DNA of 64,000 nt, taken from NCBI GenBank assembly GCA_020746835.1, contig JAGPNK010000001.1, positions 5,642,001 to 5,706,000 of the forward strand. The letters run 5' to 3'. The stretch is from Stachybotrys elegans. Its lineage: Eukaryota > Ascomycota > Sordariomycetes > Hypocreales > Stachybotryaceae. This document shows, piece after piece, positions 11,201 through 22,462 of this stretch (the stretch's first letter is position 1; each line of letters begins with the position of its first letter). The position numbers and the translations under genes were made by a program. The notes beneath the pieces are model-generated. The model ran no database searches. It was not told the origin of the DNA and saw only the letters and a program-made list of their open reading frames with translations.

Positions 11201-13316
11201 AGCCGACTGGACACTTACACCCCCGGAGTCTCTCCCCTCCGAGCCCCCAAAGGCTGCAGCAGCGCCACCGCCACCACCAGCAGAGGACCACGAGGGCGAT
11301 GCCGGCCGCCGGTCTGGCGATGTCGCCATCTACACCTATTACGTGCGTGCTATTGGGTGGATCCCGACCATGCTCTTCGTCCTCGCCATCTGCGCCTACG
11401 TCGTCTGCGTGACCTTTCCCACCGTGTGGTTGGGATGGTGGTCTGATGCCAACGCCGACGAGCCCAACCAGGACCTTGGCTACTACCTTGGCATCTACGC
11501 CATGCTGGGCGGCCTGGCTCTAGCCTTTCTCGTCGCCAGTTGCTGGCAGATGATTGTCACCATGGTGCCCCTGTCGGGCAAGAATTTCCACTGGAGCCTG
11601 CTCAGGACGGTCCTCGACGCACCCATGTCCTTCTTCGCCGTCACCGATTCGGGCATTACCATCAACCGATTCAGCCAGGATCTGCAGCTGATCGACATGG
11701 ATCTGCCCATCACGGCGCTAAACACGTTTGCTACCTTTGTGCTGTGCATCGCCCAGATGGTCCTCATTGCCGTCGGCTCCTACTACACGGCTATCGCCTT
11801 CCCTTTCCTCATGGCCTCGCTGTGGCTGGTCCAGCACATCTACCTGAGGACCTCGAGGCAGCTGCGCTTCATGGACCTCGAGGCCAAGTCCCCCCTCTAT
11901 GCCCAGTTCACCGAGTCGCTCAATGGCCTCGCCACGCTCCGTGCCTTTGGCTGGCGCGGCGCCCTCCAGGAGAAGAACCATGAGCTCCTCGACAGATCCC
12001 AGCGGCCGTACTACCTCCTGTACGCCGTGCAGCGCTGGCTGACCTTTGTCCTCGACATGTTCGTAGCCGGCATTGCCGTGCTCCTCATCATACTCATCAC
12101 CCAGCTGCGTGGTGTCTTGAGCTCGGGCATGATTGGTGTGGCCCTCGTCAACGTCATCACCTTCAGTCAATCGCTCAAGTTGCTTTTGACCTTCTGGACC
12201 AATCTTGAGACACACATTGGCGCCATCTCCAGGATCAAGTCGTTCACGTCTAATACGACATCGGAGCACGAGCCGCAGGAGAAGGAGCTGCCTCCGCCGA
12301 GCTGGCCAACCAAAGGCGCCATCATGTTTGACAATGTCTCAGCTGGCTACAAGTATGTCCTCAGCCGCGACCAGGGTCTTTTTCTTTTTCCTCTTTTTTT
12401 TCCCTTGGCGGTGAGTGAAACATGCTGACCCACGGCACAGGAAATCGGAAGACGTGCTCAAAAATCTGACCCTGTCGATCGAAGCAGGACAAAAGATCGG
12501 CATCTGCGGGCGCACCGGCAGGTTAGATCCCCGGCCTCTCGCTAACCGAGCTGACCCCTGTACTTGTCCCTGTCGCGGATACTAACACTCGGATAGTGGA
12601 AAAAGCTCTCTCGTGTCATGTCTGTTCCGAATGATCGACCTCCACGGTGGCCGCATCACCGTAGATGGCGTCGACATTGCGACGCTACCAAGAGAGGAGG
12701 TGCGCACGCGCCTGATTGGTGTACCACAGGACGCGTTCCTCATTGCGGGGAGCAGCGTGCGACTCAATGCCGATCCCAGCGAGAAACTAGCCGACGCCGC
12801 CGTCGAGGAGGCTCTCCGGAACGTGGAGCTGTGGGACATTGTGGCTGACAAGGGCGGTCTGGATGCTCCGATTGAGGACCTGCACCTCTCTCACGGCCAG
12901 CAGCAGCTCTTCTGTCTCGCCAGGGCAATGCTCCGCCCCTCACCGCTACTCATCCTGGACGAAGCCACCAGCAGGTAAGCCGGGGGGGTCTTGTGTGGTG
13001 ATAATGTGCCGCTGACGTATTCTACTTTCCCAGTGTCGACGCGCACACCGACGCCCTGATCCAGCGCATCATGCGCGAGCGCTTCGCACATCACACCGTC
13101 CTGGCCATTGCCCACAAGCTCGAGTCGGCGCTCGACGAGTTTGACGTGGTCGTGGTGCTGAATGCGGGAAGGCTGCAAGAGGTCGGCCCCCCTCGAGACC
13201 TGGTACGTCGTGGACCTGACGGCTCGGCATTTGCAGCCCTGTATGCTAGTCTTACGGCTGGTAAGAAAAATGGAGATGCACAAAACGGTGAGGCGGCGCC
13301 CAAGACCGACATCTAG
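8274..13316 (+). CDS. ABC transporter, ABCC (MRP-like) full-size exporter
   Basis: ATP-driven membrane exporter, 1480 residues from ten exons (8274-8486, 8562-9084, 9136-9642, 9705-9938, 10001-10785, 10853-11015, 11077-12352, 12441-12521, 12597-12974, 13034-13316). All junctions are GT-AG and the summed length is a multiple of three. It has an N-terminal hydrophobic region of the ABCC type, then TMD1, NBD1 (Walker A GPVGSGKST, signature LSGGQSQRI, Walker B ending ILDDIFSGLD), TMD2, and NBD2 (Walker A GRTGSGKSS, Walker B LLILDEATSSVD). The NBD2 signature is LSHGQQQ instead of LSGGQ, and the NBD1 Walker B carries DD rather than DE, so NBD1 is the likely degenerate catalytic site as in many ABCC proteins. 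Divergence from the NRPS suggests export of its peptide or self-protection; that role is inferred. Confidence 0.95.
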
Positions 13317-13616
13317 ATAGCTTTGGAGTAAAGTTTGTTGTAGCAGAGTAAGCATCGGGCTTGGACGTGTCATGCTTGTTTTGTTTTCATGCCAGATAAA
13401 AGCAGGGGCATTCACATATAGACACCGAAAAAAAGAGTATCCCTGGTCCAAGTTTGCAACGTGGGACGAGCGCACATGTATCCTTGTGATGTGCCAGCCA
13501 GGATCTGTGTTATAGTTGGTGTTTTATGATCTGCCCTGCACCAGCAGCTCGGAATCTAGACGCCAAGCATGTGCACCCTCTGCGTGTTTCCACCGTATAA
13601 CGAACGGGTGATATTG

Positions 13617-15273
13617 CTATGCTTGGCTGCCAGTGTAATTGGCGTAGCTATCAAGCTGGTTGGAATCGCCAGCCTCCTGAGGCAGCTCCCTCTCCATTCT
13701 TTTCAGCAGCGCCTCATGCTGCTCGCTGCGTAGCTCAATGTGAAAGTCAAACTTGGGAGGATAACACAAGACGCCTGGCTTGGGCTGCGTGTCAATCGGT
13801 ATCGGCTCCCCGTCGCTTCCCATGGCCTGCGATATGCGGAACGCGGCCACCACCTGGGCTACATTCAGGAACATAATCTCCTCCGCCACGTATACACCTG
13901 CGCATCTCCTGCGACCGTACCCAAATACCTCCCTCGCCGGGTCGGGCTCGTTGCGCGGAGCAAGGAAGCGCTCTGGGTCAAAGACGTCTGGCTTTTCATA
14001 GACCTCTGGGTTATGCAGGAACCACCACACGGCCGGTGTAATGATGGTGCCCTTTGGAATGTCGTAGCCACGAAAGACAATGTCTTCGGTCGCGGCGTGC
14101 GGAAAGCCCATGGGAGCCGCGGGCCACCACCTAGAGACTTCGGCAATCACAGCATTCAGATAAGGCAGATTCCTGCGATCCTCAAACGTAGGCAGCCGGT
14201 CAGTGCCCACTGCTCGATCAATCTCGTCCTGCACCCGCTCCTGAATGTGTGGCCATTTTGCCATGGCCATGGTAAAGACTGTCAGCGGGATCATGGACGT
14301 GTCAGTCCCACCGCCATACAGAGACGCCGCCGTCCACACGATTGCCTCCTTATCCTCCTCGGACACCACGCCATCTTGGTCGCGCAGCTTCTCGAGAAGC
14401 TTGGACACGTATGACGGCTTGTGGCTTTTGCTATCGACCTGGCGCTTCACAAAGTTGTAGGGCATGTACGCCGCTTTTTCCACCATGTCGTTGTACTGGC
14501 GAGCCGTCTTCTTGAACCCTGCGCCGGGGAAACTCTCGGGAACATGACGCAGAGCTGGAATCGCATCGACGGGCCAAGCCATGGCTGTGGCACGCCCGAA
14601 ATCGGCCATTACCTGCTCGCTGATCCGATTCAGACTGTCAGGCCCATCCGTCTCCGCCCTGTAGCCATACGCTAGCTTCATGATGGTGCTGGTGACGGCG
14701 CTGCGCTGCTGTCAGTTTACCCGCCGCTACATCGCGCTTAAATCAAGGTCCATACGTTTTGCAGTGGTGGATTTGCTTTCTGGGGTCTCTCATTGTTTGG
14801 ACGACATGCCGCTTTACCGCGCCTTCCAGGATATCATGGAGAAGAGACGACGTCTTGAGTCCCGTGAGCTCCTGAGTGATGTATTTACGGGCGCGACGAA
14901 ATCTGGGGCCGGTATGCTGCATCAGCGTAAATTTACCGTAACCGCAAAGCTCGCCCGCCATCACCATGGAGGGTCTGTCTGAGGTCTTGCTTGACATTTC
15001 CTCGAGTAGTTCGTGAGCCATGTCCCTGTCATGGACGACCACGACCGTGGATCCCATAACTGATACAGACGTGATGGGGCCATAGAGGTCCTTGTGCTTC
15101 ATCCAGTGCAGATGCTCGGGAGTCTCTCGGGGAGGCAAGTCTCTTATGTTGCCCACTATGGGCAGCCGGGTTGGGCCCGGGGGGAGACGAGGCGAGCGTC
15201 TGTTCAACTGAAGATATAAGAAATACCCTATGAGAGCTACAGCGCCCAAGGTCGTTGGGGAGAGGAAGACCAT
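13617..15273 (-). CDS. Cytochrome P450 monooxygenase
   Basis: Haem monooxygenase of 533 residues, anchored by an N-terminal hydrophobic segment (residues ~5-25) followed by a proline-rich LPPGPTRLP hinge. Two exons (14756-15273 and 13617-14700) join with a GT-AG intron and sum to a multiple of three. Seen motifs: oxygen-binding I-helix GGGTDTS, the K-helix E-x-x-R equivalent in EVSRWWP, and the haem loop FGYGRRRCAG containing the cysteine ligand. It resembles the O-methylsterigmatocystin-oxidoreductase-like P450s common in fungal metabolite clusters. It is convergent with the ABC gene, whose stop is only 300 bases away. The likely job is oxidation of the NRPS product; this is inferred from proximity. 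Start chosen at the first ATG in frame, 15273. Confidence 0.93.
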
Positions 15274-16529
15274 GGTGCTTAACAATGCAGAGCAGTCAAG
15301 ATGTTTGGCCCTGACTTATGGAAGTGTAAGATAAGAGGATGGCGGGGTATGCAGGTCTATCTGTAAATGCTATCTGTGAACCTCAAGAAAGTTGGGGTGT
15401 CAGCACTAGATTCTCGGCATCCCTGGGTACTGAACCCGTCAGACTCTTGGCACTGATCCACATAAACACACAGTCATGGCATAGATAACATTTACGTCAC
15501 ATCCTTTTGGCCGATATCTGATCATCACTGTCCGTGATGGTTACGTCGGTAGGGCAGTTCTCCAAGTCTCGATATATTGAACACCAAATACCATAGAAAC
15601 TGGTCTCCGACAATACATTAAATTTGCGCAGCGCCAAACATTCCACCACAATCCACTGACGATCACCCTTTTGCATGTCAAGCCACCTACCCTAGATGGC
15701 CTATATGACTACACACCCCTCGTACTTTTCCTTCGTGCTCTGTGTTAAGGATTGGACATTCAGTCTGGTTCTGATTATTTTTTGGGCTATCAGATGTGAA
15801 TGGTTATCTTCAATCTAGTCTAGGTGTGGTGAGTGATGAATTATTGGTACCATAAATGCTGACTTCCAACATCCATTCCCCTTCTCAAGACAAAGGCAGA
15901 TCCGAAGCGCCCTCCCCCCAAAAAGGAAAGAGAAAGTCCGAGGGCTTCATATAAAAAAGCCTGCTAGTATTTCCAAAATGCACTCAACTCTAAGTTCGGC
16001 CTGCCAGATGATACGTGTATAGATTACATACGCCGTGTTCCGGAAGCCTCAGTGGATCTGGGCGGGACAGATCGTGAAGCCGCCTTGGCACCCTTGGCCA
16101 TGTGGCACTGTGGATAAGTGAGAATCCATGGTGTGATCCATTTAGCGTACCATAATTGAGACCAGTTGGATAAGACAGCTAAGATCGGTTGCTGTCCCGA
16201 ATCTCCATCTAGACTGAAAAGGAAGGACCCAACAACGGCCTGCAAGCTCGTCCTTAGCTCTTCTACAAGAGTCATTACACTCGATAGCACGTGGCCCAAG
16301 AAGTAATACTTGTGCGGTACCTATGTGTCTCCGTACTGGGGGTTTGAAGTTAATTGTGGTTTCTTTCATAACAGTCGTGTAATTAGGCAGTGGAATGTGC
16401 ATCTTGTTGCTCTGAGCTCATAACAACAGCGACTGAACTTCCTGTAGTGCGTGACGCTGGAATGTCTTTGGCACGGTTAATTCAGTACTCTCTACTCTGG
16501 CATAATAACACTTATAGCTCGCCATCTTC
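15274..16529. other. Intergenic, AT-richer, no gene seen
   Basis: Upstream flank of the P450 and downstream flank of the esterase relic. No supported open frame or domain is seen. The base composition looks visibly more AT-rich than in the preceding 15 kb. Confidence 0.4.
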
Positions 16530-17930
16530 ATCGCTCACAACAATAGCAGAATCGCTCTTGGTTGGTACGCCAGTAATAATTGGGACATGTCAAAGACCAT
16601 TCGAATTTCCGCCAAGTGGTAAACTCCGAAGCCAGGCAGGTCGAGGTTCGGGAACGTGGCGTTATAGAAGTACCGCCACACAGGGATATTTAGTTTCGCA
16701 GTAAAAACGGTGATTCGGGATGCTGGGCAGGTAAGTTCGACCAGTGTCAATGGCAGCATTCGCGTAGAACCGGGAGGAATATCCAGGTTTGCCGATAGGA
16801 TACGAAGCGGCGACTTCGTCTCTTACGGACTCCAAGTAGGGGAAAACGGCAATGAAATCATCCAGCTCAGTGATGGTGGGGTCCTGGAACAGGGTGCCTT
16901 CGTCAGCATTGGTACCCGTCAAGATGGCAACCCTGCCTATCTGTCCTTCCAACCGGGCGTTCTCAGGATAGGCAAGCTGCGTGACGTTGTTGTTGACTGG
17001 AGTAAACGTAACACAATTGGAGGGGGCAGCCTGAATAGCAGAAACATCGGGGAATCTCATGCACTCGAGCTCGGCACTGACATCGGCCGCGAGGCTGGAG
17101 CAATTTAACTGACCAACGATGGCCTTCCAGGCTAGCAACCCGGTAACGTCCCCTTCGAAGTCCATGACAGAGGCATAGTAATACCATCCGCTTTGCGTGA
17201 TGGCTGCCCGAACGGGAGGTTTACTCGGCATAGTTCCGAACAACCTCCTGACGCTGGTACTGCCGCTGCTCTCTCCAAAAGTGGTCACTTTGTCCGCATC
17301 ACCCCCAAACGCAGCAATGTTGTCTTGCACCCACTCAAGGGCCATGCGCTGGTCCCAGAATCCCACATTTCTGTCCTCCAAGGGAATTTCAGGAAGTTGG
17401 AGAAGCACAGAACACGCAGTCGATAGTTGAGTGTTACGATAATCACATCCTGCGTTGCAGCAGCACTGAACCATCCAGAACAGCGTTAGAAGAAGAACCA
17501 GTCTTGAGACCCCTAGCGTGTATCGAGAACATGACTGTTCGATCTCCAGGAGGGGCTGGATGGGAAAGTGTAAAGACGTTTAGATACAAGCAGTCTTCGG
17601 TCTGTGAAGCGAGCAACCCAGACTCTTGCCCATGCTGTATACACAAGTTTGGCCATGATATGACTGTAATCTCGGACCATTTGGATGGAGCTAGCGAAAC
17701 AGGACGCGCGAATCAAAGAGACCCAACAGGAGGTTGAATGCATGGGATACCGAGGGAATTGTTCAGTGTAACCTCGTTCTGAGGAAAGCTGGTTTGGATT
17801 CCCATCACATACCCAGCACCTATGGACACTATGGAGGGCTACGGGTCGTTTTTATTGCCGGCAGAGTCGCTAGAAAACTGGCCAATGCCCAGTGGTGTTT
17901 CATGAGGAGGGTGAGAGGTACGGTGTCATA
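16530..17930 (-). pseudogene. Type-B carboxylesterase pseudogene
   Basis: Fragments of a secreted alpha/beta-hydrolase in several frames. Read leftward: a hydrophobic leader-like piece; a PPVGSL segment followed by an in-frame TGA where the family has LRFARP (CGA to TGA fits a C-to-T change); [10 protein letters not shown]; then [11 protein letters not shown] where the family oxyanion hole is HGGG; a frame change before [10 protein letters not shown]; another before [17 protein letters not shown]; the nucleophile elbow FGESSGS; NADEG; and after a further frame change the [10 protein letters not shown] block with the catalytic His region VYHLAEI. With a stop, at least three frame changes and a broken oxyanion hole it cannot make an active enzyme. 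Neighbours are the P450 and the 2OG oxygenase. Ends are approximate. Confidence 0.85.
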
Positions 17931-18236
17931 GATATGAAGAGTGCCAGGAAGTGAGTCGATGCCGGCCAAAAGATGTAATTATATGATTGGAATTCATTAG
18001 AAGCATATCTTAAGTTATCTAGATTGGAGTGAACAACCCCATCTCTTAGACAACTAACATCCCAGGGATTGGTCTATGATGGGGCATTTTGGACTATGGA
18101 TCCCAATGGCGGACCAGTTGCAGATAGAGCTAGCTGCTATCAGCACTGGAGGTTACCTCGGTCGTGTAGTTGAGAAAACATACATTGTGTGATAGCTTCA
18201 TATAACGAACAACGATCAGACTGTGAGTCCACGTGT

Positions 18237-19504
18237 TTAACCATAATACTTGATCTTTACACCCTTTAGGATCTCCACATCTGATTCAAGATTATCGCCC
18301 TTAGCGGTGCTCGTAGTCCCCAGGTTCTTGATAATCCTCTGTCTGACCCATTCGCCAGCCTTGAGAGGTTGCCCATCGCTGCCCAGAACTGTCTCTTCTG
18401 TAAGCCCAAGATTGCGTAGAACGGGAGAGTCTTTGATGGGCAATAAGTCCGTGTCGTCTTCAATTCTAACCATGTATATGACACCCAGTCGATCGATGTG
18501 GGCCTGATCCTTTGGTGGTCTTACGACTCTGTGGATGCTTGACTTGAGATAGCCATCTGTGGGAATTTGAAGGGATCAGCGACTGAGTGCAATTGGAGGG
18601 GCAGCAAGTATACTGACTGGTCAGGAATTGGAGAGCATCGGCAATATTGACAGTGATAGCATCGGTCTGTGGCCGGACCCATTTCCACGACCCGTCTCTA
18701 CCCAGAACTTGAAGAGCGGCGACAGGCTGACGGAACAGCAGAGTCAAACTGCCCATGTCGGAATGCCTGATCGTGTTAGATGACAGACTTAACGTCAAAA
18801 TAAGCACCTACCCTTTGAGCCACACATTGCCAAGCTTCTGGTTCTCTTCTTCTGACCTAGAATGATATTTCATGTATCGAAGATGGTCACCACTGCTCTT
18901 CTCGTAGCGATGTTTCTTGAGGAACCACTCTTCGTCATCCAGGCCAAGCGACAGAGCAAAGATGACAAGGAGCTTTCGAACAATGTTGTCATGTATATAC
19001 TTGGAGAACTTCTCGATGGTACTCCAGTGTTGCTTGATTGTCTCTGGGTGCGGTCGATCAGCGTGTTCGGGGATGAACTTGGGAATATTGTAAATCTCAA
19101 AGTTGTCCTTGACTCCGGGGATAAGGTCGCGGGTGGCGGGCGGCTTCCACCCGTTGTAGTCGCCAGCCTCTAGCGCTGCTCGATAAGGCAGCTTCTCATC
19201 ATACGTCTTGCCTAGCACTTTCGAGGCAATGGCATATTGGGTATCGATTTCATCCTTGGTGAGACCATGGTTGGAGACGTAGAAGAACCCTAGCTTTGTG
19301 TGAGAGGGACGGTTTGGGATGGCGTCAGTCCCACGTACCAACTTCTTGGATCGCCTTGATAAACTCGGCAGTCAACTCTTGCTTTCCACCAGGCTGGTCA
19401 AATTTGGACAGATCAAGGGTCACCAGGTCAGCCCATTCTAGACTCTCCGAAGTCTCTTGCTCCGGAACGTATGACAAAGTGGTGGTTTCGACTTGAGTTG
19501 ACAT
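18237..19504 (-). CDS. 2-oxoglutarate/Fe(II) dioxygenase, isopenicillin-N-synthase-like family
   Basis: Non-haem iron oxygenase of 370 residues from four exons (19339-19504, 18812-19289, 18618-18766, 18237-18556), all GT-AG, length a multiple of three. The N-terminal DIOX_N part contains GFFYVSNHGL, and the jelly-roll core carries the iron ligands HSD (HxD) and the distal His in SSIHRVVRPP. The family 2OG-binding pair is normally R-x-S; here the equivalent place reads DRLGVIY, so Arg is present and Ser is replaced by Gly. The substrate cannot be told. It is divergent from the DAL5-like permease with a 690-base shared upstream region, suggesting joint control. It may belong to the NRPS cluster or to a separate catabolic set. 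Confidence 0.9.
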
Positions 19505-20194
19505 TGTGAATGAAGTTATTGATAATACCCACAAGTCAGCAATACGCTCGTTCTTTCAAGCCGAGATTGCATGGTCCTTTATCATTGCAAGTCTGTGTAT
19601 AACACTCGCCAAACCAACTATCATTACCAATCAGGCTCTATCCTTCGGGTCTACTGTAGCCGACTTCGGTCAACCACGTGGAATCCTCGGGCAGTGGATC
19701 GAATCACGCAATCAACCCATGGCATGCCGTGACAACAGTCTGTGTCCATAGGGCCAAGAAAGCTCATGTTGGTCATTTCCCCACTCAGGCTTTTGGAAAT
19801 GGGGCGATGTAAGTCTAGTGATTAGGAAACACACCCTTCAACATGGATCAAATGAAGATTGCAGACTCCTCAGCTCCTCCATTGGTTTCGGCGACCCGAG
19901 TGTGGGTTGAATTATTCCCACGCGTGGAGAAATCCAACGAGTAGCTCCTTGGTATCACGCCTAATCGATGGCATCATATTTCATGTAGTGGTGCAATGTA
20001 CTTGTTCAGTCATTGATCCCGAACGACCGGTACACTACTGTCATACTCCCTCGTGCATGAATTCGCTGATAGGATGACAATTAATTATCGATAAGTGAAG
20101 TGGCGTACAAAATCTTTAAGAAGACGCCCTACGGCTTTCTTTAATCCGAGGACCTGAAGCTCAACTGTTCTGTTAGTGACATACTGTTGCAAAG
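19505..20194. promoter_or_regulatory. Shared upstream region of dioxygenase and permease
   Basis: 690-base gap between start codons pointing away from each other. No gene is seen inside it. The divergent arrangement makes it a candidate bidirectional promoter; no individual binding site was identified. Confidence 0.4.
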
Positions 20195-21992
20195 ATGGCG
20201 TCTAACACCTCAGGTCTGTCCAAAGATGCTACGGATATTGTTCCTGAAGCCGAAAAAGCCAATGCTGTTCTTGAAACGCTCGGCGATGAGGCAAGGTCGA
20301 TCGACCCAGCCGTAGAGAGGCGCGTGTTGCGCAAGATTGATCTATTCTTGATGCCGGCCATGATTATCGGTCGGTCATTGTTCCTTTGGATTATTTACTC
20401 CCAGAACCCGTCTGACTCTGATCAAGGATATGGACTCGTATACTACGACAAGGTTCGTATTGTTAGTTGTCGTGTACTAAGATAAATCTAAAAATTAAAC
20501 CAAGGCGATTCTCGGAAGCGCTGCCTTGTTTGGCATGACTACTGACCTGCATCTCTCTGTCATTGACAGCTCTACTACTCCACCGACAGTCAACACGTCC
20601 AGGCTGAGTTGGGCAACGTCGATATTCTACTTTGGCCAACTGATCGGATCTTACCCTATGGCATTTCTGCTCCAACGATTCAATGCGAAATACGTCTTAG
20701 GGCCTGTTGTTATGTTCTGGGCTGTTATCTGTGCGGCTACTGCGGGTGTTACTACCTGGCAAGGGCTTCTTGCACAACGCTTCTTCTTGGGTACGCGGAC
20801 GTATGTCGCATGAAAAGGAGTGAACTAACACCCCCTAGGATTCACCGAGTCAATTGTTCCCACGGCATTCATGATCACCGTCAGTGGATACTATACTCAG
20901 TCTGAACAGGCACTCCGACAGTCGTGGTGGTTCTCTGGTACCAGCTGGTTTACCATAATCGGCGGTGCTTTGAACTATGGATTTGCCCAAATCCAGGGCG
21001 ACTTGAACTCGTGGCAGTATCTCTATGTCCTAGCTGGTGGCTTGACCTTTTTATTCGGCATATGGTGCTTCGCGTTGCCGAGCCATGCGCTTGACGCCTG
21101 GTTCTTGACCCCAGAAGAACGCATCACTGCCGTGGAACGGTTGCGTGCCGGCCAAACAGGCATACGGAATACCAACGAGATTAAGTTGTCTCAGGTAAAA
21201 GAGGCTCTTCTTGACGCCAAGGTGTGGCTTGTGGCACTGATGATGGCTTCCGCGTAAGCTTCCCATTGATTCATACAAATTTGCTAGGCACCTGCTGACC
21301 GTCTCAGGTATACTGTGAATGGCGCAGTCTCTGGTTTTGGGCCACTCATTGTAGCCACCTTCGGATATACGCCTCTGCAGGCCATCCTCTTCCAGTTTCC
21401 ATTGGGATCTATCTGCGCTGTTGGCATTCCTCTTACTGGTTGGCTGGCATCGCGGTATAGAAATATTCGTATCCCAACACTTATCCTCTGCTGCTTGCCT
21501 GTTATTGCTGGATTCATCATCATTTGGCAGTCTGAATGGGGTAATCGCCCCGTCGCACCAGTGGTGGGATATTCGATTATCGGTTTCTTTGGCCCAGTTG
21601 TCAGTCTCACGGTCACTTTGGGCGCGGCTAATGTGGCTGGTGAAACCAAGAAGAGCTTCATGGCCTCGGCGGTTTTTGTTGCCTACTGCGTGGGTAATAT
21701 TATCGGTCCTCAGATGGTGAGAAGCGAAACCAGAAGCCAGCATTACCCGGAGCTCTGGATTGGACTGACTGTTTGGTAAGCCAACTTTACCCGAAAGCAC
21801 TGATCTACAGAGCAACACTGACTTGAATCTAGTTATGTTATAACAATTATCGCTGCAGCCGCACTTTATGTGTTGCTGTACCGTGAGAACAAGGCTCGAG
21901 ACAGCGTTGACCTAGACCAAGATGAAGGCAACAGACTTGCATTCAAGGACTTGTCTGATAAGGAGAATCTGCATTTTAGATATGTACTGTAG
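20195..21992 (+). CDS. MFS permease, allantoate/DAL5-type anion:cation symporter family
   Basis: Membrane transporter of 528 residues from five exons (20195-20452, 20505-20790, 20839-21253, 21308-21775, 21833-21992), all GT-AG and in phase. The soluble N-terminus leads into RRVLRKIDLFLMPAM, the typical entry to helix 1 of the DAL5 family. Further segments include LFGMTTDLHL, a charged central loop near FLTPEERITAVERLR, which is a family hallmark, and PEL-W before the last helices. Such carriers take up allantoate, nicotinate, pantothenate and other small organic anions. The real substrate here is unknown. Its position between a dioxygenase and a flavin monooxygenase suggests uptake of a compound they oxidise. 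Confidence 0.92.
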
Positions 21993-22462
21993 ATTCTGGC
22001 TATAAGCGCCAACTACCAGCCACGTTACTCCTCTAGATGTGGCGGTTAATGAGAGAACTGGTTGATGATTTCGTAATGGCAAATACCATTCCCCGAGCTT
22101 CTCGAGACGGCCACAACGTACCTACAGCCCCTCGTCAAGCCATCCGGCCACCATCCATGTGTAGGATTCGCCCGAAAGCCCGAGGATACTTGATTACAAA
22201 CGCAAGTATGGGTGCACGCCCACTAGGCGGGACTTTATCTTGCACCGCAGGAATTACTAGAGCCACCTCGTGGGGCTTGAAAGTTAGCTCAGATCCTACA
22301 TTCAATAGATGGAACCATGATCATGCGGCAATTACACTCCCCAGTGCCCGAAGCTCCGAGTTCGCAGGTCTCCTGATTTACGGACCCTTCTCTAATGAGT
22401 TAGAGGACGAAGCTCTTTCTCCCTGGCAGGTCGAGGAGCGAATCCTGTGCAACCCTTCACCA

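Noticed and set aside
1..15273. Calling the locus an HC-toxin or apicidin cluster
   Set aside because: Only the A-T-E start is shared; the diagnostic accessory genes are not in the window and the synthetase is incomplete.
22037..22462. N-terminal extension of the FMO frame
   Set aside because: The extra 140 residues have no family similarity and precede a Rossmann motif that normally lies near the N-terminus.
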